This document shows positions 25,006-36,975 of a DNA stretch of 64,000 bases, piece by piece; within the stretch, counting starts at the first letter, position 1, and each line of letters opens with the position of its first letter. Below the pieces are notes generated by a model, which saw nothing but the letters and a program-made list of their open reading frames with translations, was not told where the DNA came from and did not search any database. This DNA comes from an uncultured Desulfobacter sp. (lineage in GTDB: Bacteria > Desulfobacterota > Desulfobacteria > Desulfobacterales > Desulfobacteraceae). The position numbers and the translations under genes are program-made. Location of the stretch: NCBI RefSeq assembly GCF_963665355.1, contig NZ_OY762229.1:1922001-1986000 (forward strand). The letters run 5' to 3'.

Positions 25006-25024
25006 AATGCAATAGATTTGCATT
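25006..25024. promoter_or_regulatory. Candidate Zur/Fur operator upstream of znuA
   Basis: A perfect inverted repeat AATGCAA-TAGAT-TTGCATT, 55 bp before the znuA ATG. It immediately follows a TTGACA (24999-25004), so a bound repressor would cover the promoter spacer. A Fur-family gene ends the same cluster, making zinc-dependent autoregulation the natural inference. Confidence 0.6.
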
Positions 25025-25078
25025 TGTAAGCTGCTCAGGAATCCACCCGATTTAAAATTTATTTAAAAGGAGCCTGGT

Positions 25079-25996
25079 ATGAAAATGTTTATTAAATTTT
25101 TTACTGTTATTTCAATAATCGTCATATTTTTTGGGGCGGCCTGGGCCCAGACGCCACTGCCTGTGTTTGTCAGCATTGTGCCCCAGCAATATTTTGTGCA
25201 ACAAATTGGCATGGATAAAGTGGATGTCAACGTGATGGTACAACCCGGAGCGAGCCCGGCCACATATGAGCCCAAACCCGCCCAGATGGCCAAATTATCC
25301 GAAACCCGCCTCTATTTTTCCATTGGCGTGCCATTTGAAACATTCTGGCTGGACAAAATTGCATCTGCCAATCCGGACATGATCATTGTCCATACAGACA
25401 AAAATATAAAAAAACAGCCCATGGCTGAACATCACCACCAAGGGGAAGAACAGGGCGATCACCATGATGACAAGGCACATATGGATGATGACCATGATCA
25501 TGGTCATGCAGGGCTGGATCCGCATATCTGGCTGTCTCCCAGGCTGGTCATGATTCAGGCCGGCCACATCCTTGACGCCCTTGCCCAGGCAGATCCCGGA
25601 AATAAAGATTTCTATATGGAAAATTATAGTGCTTTTATCAGGCAGATTGAGGCCCTTGATCAGGACCTGACCCGGATGTTACAAAATAATGCGGGTATGC
25701 AGTTTATGGTTTTTCATCCGTCCTGGGGATATTTTGCCCGGGATTACAAGCTGAAAATGATTCCCATCGAAATAGAAGGCAAGGATCCCAAACCGGCAAA
25801 ACTGCAGGAATTGATTCGGCATGCCAAAGACGAAGGCATTAAAGTGATTTTTGTTCAGCCTCAGTTTTCAACCAAAAGCGCAGGACTTGTGGCCAGGGCC
25901 ATCAATGGTCAGGTTATACCGGCTGATCCCCTGGCCCTGGACTGGCTGGATAATTTGAAAAAAATGGCTGGGAAATTCAAGGAGGCCCTGAAATAG
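25079..25996 (+). CDS. znuA: Zinc ABC transporter substrate-binding protein
   Basis: 305 residues, cluster A-I binding protein. The signal peptide covers about 1-23 (ends AWAQ). A His/Asp-rich loop around residues 115-145 (HHHQGEEQGDHHDD...DHDHGHAG) is typical of zinc rather than manganese binding. Further ligand segments are present (DPHIWLSP, FHPSWGYF). It delivers periplasmic zinc to the permease. AAAGGAGCC precedes the ATG. First gene of znuA-znuC-znuB-fur. Confidence 0.9.
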   Translation: MKMFIKFFTVISIIVIFFGAAWAQTPLPVFVSIVPQQYFVQQIGMDKVDVNVMVQPGASPATYEPKPAQMAKLSETRLYFSIGVPFETFWLDKIASANPDMIIVHTDKNIKKQPMAEHHHQGEEQGDHHDDKAHMDDDHDHGHAGLDPHIWLSPRLVMIQAGHILDALAQADPGNKDFYMENYSAFIRQIEALDQDLTRMLQNNAGMQFMVFHPSWGYFARDYKLKMIPIEIEGKDPKPAKLQELIRHAKDEGIKVIFVQPQFSTKSAGLVARAINGQVIPADPLALDWLDNLKKMAGKFKEALK

Positions 25997-26805
25997 TCGA
26001 GATTTTAGAAAAAGCCCTGGTCACAGTTGAAGGTGTAGACTTTTCCTACAACGGACAAACAGTATTATCCGACATCAATCTGGCCATCCGGGAGCATGAT
26101 TTCATGGCCGTTATCGGCCCCAACGGGGGAGGGAAATCCACCCTGCTCCGATTGATTCTGGGCCTGATTAAGCCCGATAGGGGTAAGATCCGGGTGCTGG
26201 GTGAACGTCCCGGCAAGCTGATTCAGGCCCTGGGATATGTGCCCCAGAACGTCCATATCAACGACCATTTCCCCATTACCGCCCTGGATGTGGTGCTCAT
26301 GGGATGCCTTGGTTCGAAACAGCGTTTCGGGCAGTCCAGCCGGACCCGGAAAGAGTGTGAAAAAGAAGGGTTCGCCACCTTGGAGCGCATGGGCATGGCC
26401 GAACACGCCCGCAAAAAAATCGGGGAGCTTTCCGGGGGGCAGTGCCAGCGGGTGTTCATTGCCCGGTCGCTGATGACCCGGCCCCGTCTTCTGCTTCTGG
26501 ACGAGCCCACGGCCAGCATAGATTCCCGGGGGCAGGCGGATTTTTTTAACCTGCTTGAAACCCTGAACAAGGATGTGGCCATTGTGGTGGTTACCCATGA
26601 TCTGTTTGCCGTGTCCAGTTATGTCAAATCTGTGGCCTGTGTGAATCATCGGCTGCATTACCACGCCCAGGAGGAGATTAAAGGACAGGTGTTTGAAACC
26701 ATGCATGCCTGCTCGGTGGAAGATGTGTGCCGGGTGCAGGTGCTGACCCAGGTTTTGCCTGGAACAGGGTACAATGCCACAGGAGGTGACGGTGGAAATT
26801 CTTAA
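25993..26805 (+). CDS. znuC: Zinc ABC transporter ATP-binding protein
   Basis: ABC ATPase with Walker A GPNGGGKST, Q-loop YVPQN, signature LSGGQCQRV and Walker B LLLLDEPTA. The first ATG in frame is 26104, but the frame is open and homologous ~30 codons upstream (VTVEGVDFSYNGQTVLSDINL), which the fold requires. A strong AAGGAGG (25979-25985) lies 7 nt before an ATA codon (25993), with GTC and ATT after it. The true start is therefore probably non-canonical (ATA, ATT or CTG), overlapping the znuA stop. The C-terminus is extended after HRLHYHAQE. It energises ZnuB. Confidence 0.85.
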   Translation: MVEILEKALVTVEGVDFSYNGQTVLSDINLAIREHDFMAVIGPNGGGKSTLLRLILGLIKPDRGKIRVLGERPGKLIQALGYVPQNVHINDHFPITALDVVLMGCLGSKQRFGQSSRTRKECEKEGFATLERMGMAEHARKKIGELSGGQCQRVFIARSLMTRPRLLLLDEPTASIDSRGQADFFNLLETLNKDVAIVVVTHDLFAVSSYVKSVACVNHRLHYHAQEEIKGQVFETMHACSVEDVCRVQVLTQVLPGTGYNATGGDGGNS

Positions 26806-27634
26806 GTACGAATTCATGCGCCATGCCTTGGCTGCAGGGCTTCTGACCAGCGTCATCTGCGGTATCATGGGTACCCTTGTGGTGGTGAACCGCATTGTCT
26901 TTTTATCTGGTGGCATTGCCCATGCGGCCTATGGCGGAATCGGCATGGCATTTTATTTCAACTGGCCTGTGATTCCGTCCACCATGGGATTTTCCCTGGG
27001 GGCATCCCTAGTTATGGCCGCAGTGACCTTGAACAACAGGCAGCGGGCCGATACGGTTATTGGGGTAATCTGGGCCGTGGGCATGGCCTTCGGCATTATT
27101 CTGGTGGATCTGACCCCGGGATATAATGTGGATTTGATGAGTTATCTTTTTGGCAGTATACTCACCGTACCCGGATCAGACCTGATTATTATGGGTGTCA
27201 TCGGTGCCCTGATTCTTTTTCTGGTGCTTTTTTTCTATAAGGAACTTATGGCGGTGTCCTATGATGAGGAGTTTGCCGGCCTGCGTGGACTTCCGGTGCG
27301 AGGGATTTACTTTTCCCTGATTGCAATGCTTGGGTTGACCGTGGTTATGGTGATTCAGGTGGTGGGTCTGATCATGGTGATTGCTCTGCTTACCATTCCG
27401 CCCTTCATAGTGGAAAAATATGCGCGCTCCCTGGGCGCCATGATGGTTGGTTCAAGTGTTCTGGGGATATGTTTTACCCTTTCAGGGCTTTATCTGTCCT
27501 ATCGGTTTGATTTGACCTCGGGGGCTACCATCATCATGGTGGCCGGCACCGTATTCCTGGTCGTTCTGGGTTTTGAAAAAATTGGGGATGTTATCTCCAG
27601 AACGGTTCTGCATGCCGGAGAACAAAAAAGATAA
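26792..27634 (+). CDS. znuB: Zinc ABC transporter permease
   Basis: An ABC-3 family integral membrane protein with about 8-9 hydrophobic segments. The GTG start at 26792 is preceded by AGGAGG and overlaps the znuC end by 14 nt; the ATG at 26774 would place the ribosome site inside the gene. Conserved GGIAHAAYGGIG and LLTIPPF segments are present. It forms the membrane channel for zinc taken up by ZnuA. Confidence 0.9.
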   Translation: MEILKYEFMRHALAAGLLTSVICGIMGTLVVVNRIVFLSGGIAHAAYGGIGMAFYFNWPVIPSTMGFSLGASLVMAAVTLNNRQRADTVIGVIWAVGMAFGIILVDLTPGYNVDLMSYLFGSILTVPGSDLIIMGVIGALILFLVLFFYKELMAVSYDEEFAGLRGLPVRGIYFSLIAMLGLTVVMVIQVVGLIMVIALLTIPPFIVEKYARSLGAMMVGSSVLGICFTLSGLYLSYRFDLTSGATIIMVAGTVFLVVLGFEKIGDVISRTVLHAGEQKR

Positions 27635-28076
27635 TTCCATGTGTATTCATTGCAATTACAGCCAACTGTTGGAGGACGCGGGGCTTCCTGCAACCCCCAA
27701 CAGGCTCCGGGTACTGGAAATCATCGGCAACAACAGTTTTCCGTTGTCGGTGGCTGACATCCACGAAACCCTGGAAAGATCCTGTCCCGTCAACCGGACA
27801 ACCGTGTACCGCATCCTGGATCTGCTGGTGGAAAAGCAGGTCGTGGCCCGGATCGCAACCGGCGGCCGGGCAGCCTATTACGGCATGGCGCCCAATGAGC
27901 AGCACCAGGCCCATCCTCATTTTTACTGCACCCAGTGCGGGCGCATGGATTGTCTGACCCCTGAAACCGTGAATATTGATTTCCATGCCTTTGAAAATAC
28001 CTTTCCCGGCCGTATAGACAAGTTTGAGGTCCGTTTGGACGGCATTTGCCGCAATTGTCTTAAAAAGAGAGAATAA
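27612..28076 (+). CDS. Fur-family transcriptional regulator (Zur-like)
   Basis: About 154 residues from ATG 27612 (a later ATG, 27639, is also possible). The N-terminal winged helix (TPNRLRVLEIIG, VNRTTVYRILDLLVE) is followed by the dimerisation domain with AHPHFYC, CTQC-type and CRNC cysteine pairs for structural zinc. The start overlaps the znuB end, so it belongs to the zinc operon. A zinc-sensing Zur role is inferred from position and the operator upstream of znuA; PerR or Fur specificity cannot be excluded by sequence alone. Confidence 0.85.
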   Translation: MPENKKDNSMCIHCNYSQLLEDAGLPATPNRLRVLEIIGNNSFPLSVADIHETLERSCPVNRTTVYRILDLLVEKQVVARIATGGRAAYYGMAPNEQHQAHPHFYCTQCGRMDCLTPETVNIDFHAFENTFPGRIDKFEVRLDGICRNCLKKRE

Positions 28077-28121
28077 ATCTGTCTTAAGTGTTCATTCGTA
28101 TCCCATAGTACCATGCGGGTA

Positions 28122-28337
28122 CTATGAATCAAATTTTTTACGGGTGCCCTTTTTGGCTCCCAGTGCAAAATAGACAATCCAGCCGATGATAGGAACGATG
28201 GCCACAAGATGCCACACAAACTTCTCTTTTAGTGAGGGGAAGTCTTTCTTTAAAAGGTCTATCAGGGCCAGCACGGTCAGAATAAAGGAGATGCCGACAA
28301 TGAGCAGGATATACAAGACAAGATCTTTGGGTGTCAT
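28122..28337 (-). CDS. Small membrane protein, PLDc_N domain
   Basis: 71 residues with two transmembrane helices separated by a short charged loop (DLLKKDFPSLKEKF) and a basic tail. The W..VAIVPIIGWIVYF segment matches the phospholipase D nuclease N-terminal (PLDc_N) family of small membrane proteins. Function unknown. It ends close to the convergent fur gene. Confidence 0.75.
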   Translation of the reverse strand: MTPKDLVLYILLIVGISFILTVLALIDLLKKDFPSLKEKFVWHLVAIVPIIGWIVYFALGAKKGTRKKFDS

Positions 28338-28392
28338 TTATTTTTTTCCGATGTTGGTCGTCTTTTATGTGTTACGGGTCAGGCGTTTGATT

Positions 28393-29301
28393 TTATTTCA
28401 ATTTGTCTGAAATCTTGAGCAAAGCATCCACATAGTAGTTGGAATGATTGTACTGAAACAGGACTTCATGCTGGCGTTGGCGGCTTAAGCCTGACTTCCA
28501 GCCGTGATGTTTTAAATAGTTGGCTACGGAAAAGATGGCGTCATCGTGGTCAAACAGATCCACCCGCCCGTCCTTGTTGCCGTCCTGTGCCAGTACCAGG
28601 GCGTTGAAAGGCATGAACTGGGGAATACCCATGGCGCCGGCGTAAGACCCTTTGATGGAAACAGGGTCAATGTCTTCACGATTGGCATAGCTGATCAGGG
28701 CTTTAAGCTCCTCATAGCCCCATCTGGCTTTCTGGTCCACCTTTCTGTCAAAAGTGGCGCGATCAGGTTTTTTGTTATTGGCTATGGCCCGCCAGACCCT
28801 TTCGGCAAGAGCCTTGTCGGTAAGAGCTGCCATGGTGGACAGGGTGTTTATCACTGTGCGCTTGCCAAGATATGCCCCCAGACGGGTTTCCACCAGAAGG
28901 ATGGCTGTGATAATTGTTTTGTCCACTGAAAATTCTTCCTGGGCTTTATCAAGGCTCTCCTTATGCGCGACCATGTACTTTTGGGCATCGTCAATGGATT
29001 CCGGGGAAGAAAACTGGTCATAGTCGAGATTGGATTCCGAATGGATGAAAAATAGAGAAACACCGTCGGGATCGAAAGAGATCGTTTTATTGGCAAACAG
29101 GACTTTTGTTTTTTCCTGATCAAACCCATCCTGGATAAGCCGTTGGGTAAGGAATTCAAATTCACTGGTCTGTCCGGCACCAACTGGTTCGCTGCTATTC
29201 TGGGCATGGCAGACATTGATAAAAAAATTGACAAAAAAAATGATAAATAGCGCCACCACTAAGTTCAGAATGAATTTTATAGATCGGTCGGAATTATTCA
29301 T
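28393..29301 (-). CDS. Lytic murein transglycosylase (MltB-like)
   Basis: 302 residues. A signal anchor covers about residues 8-33. The catalytic SLT_2 domain follows: ILLVETRLGAYLG with the catalytic glutamate, then SYAGAMGIPQFMP and GRVDLFDHDDAIFSVANYLKHHGW. It cleaves the glycan strand of peptidoglycan, forming 1,6-anhydromuramyl ends in the periplasm. The C-terminal ~25 residues carry a Tyr/Asn-rich tail. It is a single gene with its own upstream spacer and faces the same way as glnA. Confidence 0.87.
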   Translation of the reverse strand: MNNSDRSIKFILNLVVALFIIFFVNFFINVCHAQNSSEPVGAGQTSEFEFLTQRLIQDGFDQEKTKVLFANKTISFDPDGVSLFFIHSESNLDYDQFSSPESIDDAQKYMVAHKESLDKAQEEFSVDKTIITAILLVETRLGAYLGKRTVINTLSTMAALTDKALAERVWRAIANNKKPDRATFDRKVDQKARWGYEELKALISYANREDIDPVSIKGSYAGAMGIPQFMPFNALVLAQDGNKDGRVDLFDHDDAIFSVANYLKHHGWKSGLSRQRQHEVLFQYNHSNYYVDALLKISDKLK

Positions 29302-29442
29302 ATTGGGGTTATCTGCTCCCTTGCCGTAATAGTTTGAGGCAGGACCTCTTTGGTGGTTCCAGTCCAGGGTTTGCTTTGTTCAAGGTTATATATCGTATTT
29401 CGTTTTTGTTTGCATTAAAAAAGCAAAAGAAATGACGAAAAA

Positions 29443-29482
29443 AAACGGGTCCGGGAGCAGTCAAGGCTTTCCGGACCCGTTT
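29443..29482 (-). terminator. Intrinsic terminator after glnA
   Basis: A perfect 12-bp stem AAACGGGTCCGG/CCGGACCCGTTT, followed on the minus strand by a run of T (the A-run at 29438-29445 on the plus strand). It lies 38 bp past the glnA stop. Confidence 0.88.
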
Positions 29483-29519
29483 GTCAGGTCAATCCGCAAT
29501 ACCAGCGCAAGGCTGGGTT

Positions 29520-30932
29520 TTAGATATCAAAGTACAGATAGAATTCATGGGGATGCGGACGGCTGATAACCTGTTTGACTTCGTTTTCCATTTTGTAGTC
29601 AATCCAGTAGTCAATAACATCCTTGGTGAAGACATCACCCTTGAGCAGGAAGTCATGATCTGCTTTAAGGGCTTCAAGGGCTTCTTCAAGGCAGCCCGGA
29701 GCGGACGGAATCGCAGCCAGTTCTTCAGGGGGAAGATCATAGATGTTTTTATCCATGGGATCGCCCGGATCAAGTTTGTTCTGGATACCGTCAAGCATGG
29801 CCATGGCGATGGCGGAGAAGGCCATGTAGCCGTTGGTGCTGGGGTCAGGGGTCCGGAACTCAAGACGTTTGGCCTTGGGTGATCCGGAGTACATAGGTAT
29901 ACGGATGGCTGCAGAGCGGTTCCGGCTGGAGTAAGCCATTTTGATGGGTGCTTCAAAACCGGGAACCAGACGTTTGTAGGAGTTGGTGGTGGGGTTGGTG
30001 ATGGCGCACAGGGCTTTAACGTGTTTCATGATGCCGCCGACGGCCCACAGAGCGTTGTCGGACAGGCCGGCATATTTGTTGCCTGCAAAGGTCGGTTCTC
30101 CGCCTTTCCAGAAACTCATGTGGGTATGCATACCGGTACCGTTATCACCAAAAAGGGGTTTGGGCATAAAGGTAACGCAATGTCCGTGTTTGGCAGCCAC
30201 ATTTTTCAGTACATATTTGAACCAGGCAAGCTTGTCACCCATATTCAGCAGGGAGTCAAACCGAAGGTCAATCTCAGACTGTCCGGCGGTGGCAACTTCG
30301 TGATGCTGGCATTCCATGTCAATGCCCAGATCCTGCAGGGTCAGCATCATTTCAGTTCTAATATCCTGATAGGTATCCATGGGCGGCAGGGGGAAGTAGC
30401 CGTGTTTGGGTCTGATTTTGTAGCCCAGGTTGGGCTCGGAACCGTCACCTGTGTTCCAGTATGCTTCCCGGGAATCAATTTCAAAGAAGGATGCATGGGG
30501 GTCAGAGGAGTAACGGATGTTGGAGAAGATAAAAAATTCGGGCTCGGGACCTACGAAAATGGTGTCGCCGATGCCGGTGCTCTTAATGTAAGCTTCTGTT
30601 CTCTTGGCAATACCGCGGGGGTCTCTGGAGTAGACTTCACCGGTGATGGGGTCATGGATGTTGCCGATAATGGCCAGCGTGGGCACTTTGAAAAACGGAT
30701 CGATTTTTGCTGTAGCTGCTTCAGGAATTACGTTCATATCGGAGTTGTCAATGTTCTGCCATGCTCTCATGGAAGAACCGTCAAAACCGAACCCGTCTTC
30801 AAAGGACGCTTCTGTCAGTTCATGCACGGGAACGCTGAAGTGTTGCCAGGTGCCGATGAAGTCCATGTAGCGGATATCAACGACTTTACAATCGTTTTCT
30901 TTTGCCATTGCCAATACGTCTTTTGGTGTCAT
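29520..30932 (-). CDS. glnA: Glutamine synthetase type I
   Basis: 470 residues, full-length GSI. It makes glutamine from glutamate, ammonia and ATP as a dodecamer. Seen: GFDGSSMRAWQ, the EFFIF metal site, the HHEVATAGQ loop, FMPKPLFGDNGTGMHTH, NRSAAIRIP, and NIYDLPPEE, whose tyrosine is the adenylylation site. This fits regulation by a GlnE adenylyltransferase (not in the window) and PII. It is the last gene of glnD-glnB-glnA and is followed by a strong terminator. Confidence 0.96.
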   Translation of the reverse strand: MTPKDVLAMAKENDCKVVDIRYMDFIGTWQHFSVPVHELTEASFEDGFGFDGSSMRAWQNIDNSDMNVIPEAATAKIDPFFKVPTLAIIGNIHDPITGEVYSRDPRGIAKRTEAYIKSTGIGDTIFVGPEPEFFIFSNIRYSSDPHASFFEIDSREAYWNTGDGSEPNLGYKIRPKHGYFPLPPMDTYQDIRTEMMLTLQDLGIDMECQHHEVATAGQSEIDLRFDSLLNMGDKLAWFKYVLKNVAAKHGHCVTFMPKPLFGDNGTGMHTHMSFWKGGEPTFAGNKYAGLSDNALWAVGGIMKHVKALCAITNPTTNSYKRLVPGFEAPIKMAYSSRNRSAAIRIPMYSGSPKAKRLEFRTPDPSTNGYMAFSAIAMAMLDGIQNKLDPGDPMDKNIYDLPPEELAAIPSAPGCLEEALEALKADHDFLLKGDVFTKDVIDYWIDYKMENEVKQVISRPHPHEFYLYFDI

Positions 30933-31023
30933 TTCTGTCCCTTTCTATTCTATAAAAAAATATATTATGGGTTGCCCCTGTATTTTGGTTTTTCTGTTAT
31001 GGGCCGAAGAATCGTTCTGTCAG

Positions 31024-33982
<2,959 letters not shown>

Positions 33983-34096
33983 GTTTAGTTATATCTTGAT
34001 TTTTGACCTTTTAATATTACGTCCTTTTTCCGGCAAAGCATTTCATATCGCCTGATCAATGCCCTAAAATTCTTTTTGCACTGATTCTAAATGACT

Positions 34097-34111
34097 GCAA
34101 TGGGTGTGCCA
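34097..34111 (-). promoter_or_regulatory. Sigma-54 promoter of glnD-glnB-glnA
   Basis: On the minus strand TGGCAC-ACCCA-TTGC, a full match to the RpoN core consensus with exact spacing. The predicted start lies ~100 nt before the glnD start. Nitrogen-limitation control through an NtrC-type activator is the known pattern for such genes. Confidence 0.8.
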
Positions 34112-34317
34112 GCCTTTTATTTTCAACAGGTTATAAGGCCTGTGTGTGGCTGAAATCTGCAAGTCAAAGAAAAGACTAAGGTTTGTTACGATAATGTCTA
34201 TTCGGAAGAGCGCCATATTACTTTTTTGTAATTACCTCCATTCAAAGGGTCTAAAAACGACAGATGAAATGCAGGCAAAGATACGAAGTGTCGAATTTTT
34301 AAAAAGGCATAAATAAT

Positions 34318-34344
34318 CAGCCAGACAAATGGCGTGTCTGGCTG
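34318..34344 (-). terminator. Hairpin downstream of tatA
   Basis: A perfect 10-bp stem CAGCCAGACA/TGTCTGGCTG with a 7-nt loop, 37 bp past the tatA stop. Only a weak U-rich tail (ATTATTTAT) follows on the minus strand. Confidence 0.6.
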
Positions 34345-34380
34345 TGTAAAATAAAAGAAGGATAGGACTGACGGATACCA

Positions 34381-34569
34381 CTAATTTTTATCTATTTTTT
34401 CAGGTTCCTTCTCTTTGTCTTCTTCAATGGGTTCCCTTGTTGCTTTTTTGAAATTCTTAATGCCCTTTCCTAAACCGGCACCGATTTCAGGCAGCTTGCC
34501 CGCTCCGAATATAATAAGGATAATTACCAGGATTATTATTAACTCCGGCATTCCTATGCCACCAATCAT
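34381..34569 (-). CDS. tatA: Sec-independent (Tat) translocase subunit TatA
   Basis: 62 residues: a single N-terminal membrane helix ([23 protein letters not shown]), the conserved FG hinge, an amphipathic helix ([12 protein letters not shown]) and an acidic/basic tail. TatA multimers form the pore that exports folded, twin-arginine proteins. tatB and tatC are not adjacent. The small size fits TatA/E rather than TatB. Confidence 0.9.
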   Translation of the reverse strand: MIGGIGMPELIIILVIILIIFGAGKLPEIGAGLGKGIKNFKKATREPIEEDKEKEPEKIDKN

Positions 34570-34851
34570 GATTCAAGCTCCTCTTTGTTTTTTCATGGCG
34601 TTAGCACAAAAGTCATTAAATCAGGTCATTAACATTTAACCTGTCCGAAGTCAATCCTTAAGGATTTATGGCTGTTTCTCTCAATGTTTCAGTTTTGTAA
34701 TAAATGGGTGGTGTTTGAAATGTATGCAGACCTCCCCCCAGTGTGTTCTTCGTAAAGGGACAGATTAACCATTGACTATAAAAACCGAGCCTGCTAACCA
34801 AGCAGCTTAAACTTATTCCCACTCAATAAACCCGACATAACGGAGAATCCA

Positions 34852-35703
34852 ATGACAAAACATCAAGACGCACGGTTCCAGGGGGCTCAAAAATATGTGC
34901 TTGACCCGGAGCTTGCATCCATTGTCAATATATCCATGGCCCTTGAGATGCCCCTGCTCCTGAAAGGCGAGCCCGGCACGGGTAAAACCATGCTCGCCCA
35001 TGCCATTGCCGACACCCTGGACATGAAGCTGATTGTTCTCAATGTCAAATCAAGCATGAAGCTTGTGGAGGCCCTGTATCAGTACGATACCCTTACCCGG
35101 CTCAATGATTCACGGTTTGGTGATTCTGAAAGGGATGTCAGTAATATTAATGAATATATAAGGATGGGGAAAATCGGTCAGGCCTTCTGTGCAGAAAAAA
35201 GGACCGTTCTTCTTATTGATGAGATTGACAAGGCAGATACTGATTTCCAGGATGATATGCTTGATGTTCTGGATCAGATGCAGTTTGATATCATTGAAAC
35301 CGATCAAACCATAGCCGCCATTCACAGGCCCGTAATCATCATTACATCCAATGCCAAAAAAGATTTATCCGATCCCTTTCTCGGGCGGTGTAATTTTCAC
35401 CACATTGCCTTTCCCGATCCTAAAATGATGCGCAGGATTATCCAGGTTCATTTTCCCGGCATTGATTCAAAACTGGCGGAGAACGCCGTTAACACATTCT
35501 ATGCGGCCCGGGAGATTGAGGGGATAGAAAAAAAGCCTGCCACCCGGGAGCTGATCAACTGGATACGCGCCCTGCAGGCAGATCCGGACTTTAAGGCCCA
35601 GGACATTCTCCAGGGGAGTATGCCGTTTTTAGGCGTGCTGTTTAAAAAAAGTCCGGACTATGAACGGGCCAAAAATATGACCGGCCGACGTCAACGATTC
35701 TGA
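34852..35703 (+). CDS. MoxR-type AAA+ ATPase
   Basis: 283 residues. Walker A GEPGTGKT (about 38-45), Walker B TVLLIDEIDKAD, sensor-1 VIITSNAKKDLSDPFLGR with the arginine finger, and sensor-2 in the C-terminal helices. MoxR ATPases act with von Willebrand factor A proteins as chaperones or metal-insertion machines; the vWA partner starts 11 bp downstream. The target complex is unknown. Confidence 0.88.
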   Translation: MTKHQDARFQGAQKYVLDPELASIVNISMALEMPLLLKGEPGTGKTMLAHAIADTLDMKLIVLNVKSSMKLVEALYQYDTLTRLNDSRFGDSERDVSNINEYIRMGKIGQAFCAEKRTVLLIDEIDKADTDFQDDMLDVLDQMQFDIIETDQTIAAIHRPVIIITSNAKKDLSDPFLGRCNFHHIAFPDPKMMRRIIQVHFPGIDSKLAENAVNTFYAAREIEGIEKKPATRELINWIRALQADPDFKAQDILQGSMPFLGVLFKKSPDYERAKNMTGRRQRF

Positions 35704-35714
35704 GGTTATTGTCC

Positions 35715-36908
35715 ATGTTTCTCAAATTTTTTTATACATTAAAGGACGTGGGCGTGCCTGTCTCTCCCACATCTTTTCTGACCCTGCAAAAGGCCCTTTA
35801 CCAGGGGCTGATCACCAGCCTGGACGATTTTTACACCTGTGCCCGGTCTGTGCTGGTGAAAAGCGAACGGTATTTTGATCTTTATGACCAGGTGTTTGCA
35901 TATCATTTTGACGGCATCCCTCTGCCCGAGGATGCTGGATTTGAAATCGACCAGATGGCCCGGGATATGCTGAATGAATGGCTGAAAAATCCTAAAAAGA
36001 TGGCCGATGCCCTGGGTGTGGACGAAAACGCCTTAAAAAACATGACCCCGGATGAGCTCATTGAATATTTCAAAGAACGGCTCAAGGACCAGGACGGTCG
36101 CCATGACGGCGGAAGTAAATGGATCGGCACCGGCGGTTTCTCGCCTGTGGGGCATTCCGGTTATCATCCCGGCGGCATGCGGGTGGGAGGTACTTCCAGG
36201 AACAAATCTGCGGTGAAAGTGGCCAATGAACGAAGATACAAGGATTACTCCACCCGGGGCCCTTTAACCCAGGCCAAAATCGGAGAAGCGTTAAAACGAC
36301 TTCGCAATATGATTCCGGCGGGCCCCAAGGATGTCATCAATGTGGATGAATCCATACGGGCGACCCTTCGCAACGGCGGGGAGGTGGAATTGATTTTTGA
36401 CCGGGCCATGAAGGATAGGCTCAAGGTCATCCTTGCCATTGACAACGGCGGGTGGTCCATGGATCCCTATATCCATGTGGTCCAGACCCTTTTCAATTAT
36501 GCCCGGGCCCAGTTCAAGGAAGTAAAAACCTACTTTTTCCACAACACCATCTATGATTGCGTCTGGGAAGATCCGTCCCGGTATAAAAAACCTAAAAAAA
36601 TAATGGATTTTGCCCGGCTGGATCCGGAAACCAGATTCATTGTCGTGGGTGATGCCAGCATGGCGCCCTACGAACTTTTGGCCTCCAACGGGTCCATCCA
36701 TATCACCGATCGCAGCGGACGATCCAGCATCCAGCAACTCCGGTTTTTATCGGAAGTTTTCAGGTGTGCGGTGTGGCTTAACCCGGTATCGCCAACGATG
36801 TGGCACTATACCCATACCATCATGGCCATTGCCCAGGTTTTTCCCATGTATGAACTGTCCTTGGACGGACTTGAAAAGGCAGTAATAAAACTGATGGAAA
36901 AGAAATAA
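35715..36908 (+). CDS. VWA-domain (CoxE-like) protein
   Basis: 397 residues from ATG 35715 (GAGGTT upstream; a TTG at 35709 is possible). The N-terminal half is helical. A Gly-rich linker at about 135-175 leads to the vWA domain from about 235, with the metal site as DNGGWSM instead of the classical DxSxS. YFFHNTIYDCVW and PVSPTMWHYTHT follow. Partner of the preceding MoxR ATPase; such pairs remodel or mature other proteins. No client gene is adjacent. Confidence 0.85.
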   Translation: MFLKFFYTLKDVGVPVSPTSFLTLQKALYQGLITSLDDFYTCARSVLVKSERYFDLYDQVFAYHFDGIPLPEDAGFEIDQMARDMLNEWLKNPKKMADALGVDENALKNMTPDELIEYFKERLKDQDGRHDGGSKWIGTGGFSPVGHSGYHPGGMRVGGTSRNKSAVKVANERRYKDYSTRGPLTQAKIGEALKRLRNMIPAGPKDVINVDESIRATLRNGGEVELIFDRAMKDRLKVILAIDNGGWSMDPYIHVVQTLFNYARAQFKEVKTYFFHNTIYDCVWEDPSRYKKPKKIMDFARLDPETRFIVVGDASMAPYELLASNGSIHITDRSGRSSIQQLRFLSEVFRCAVWLNPVSPTMWHYTHTIMAIAQVFPMYELSLDGLEKAVIKLMEKK

Positions 36909-36975
36909 ACGGGGGGTAACGGAAAACGCAGACCGGAAAGAGGCCATCGCCTTTTTCGTTATCCGGCCTTCGTTA

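Larger units (their letters stand above)
33983..34380. other. Non-coding region between glnD and tatA
   Basis: No gene seen. It contains the sigma-54 promoter for glnD (34097-34111, minus) and a hairpin after tatA (34318-34344). I did not find a clear NtrC-type TGCAC-N-GTGCA enhancer. Confidence 0.7.
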
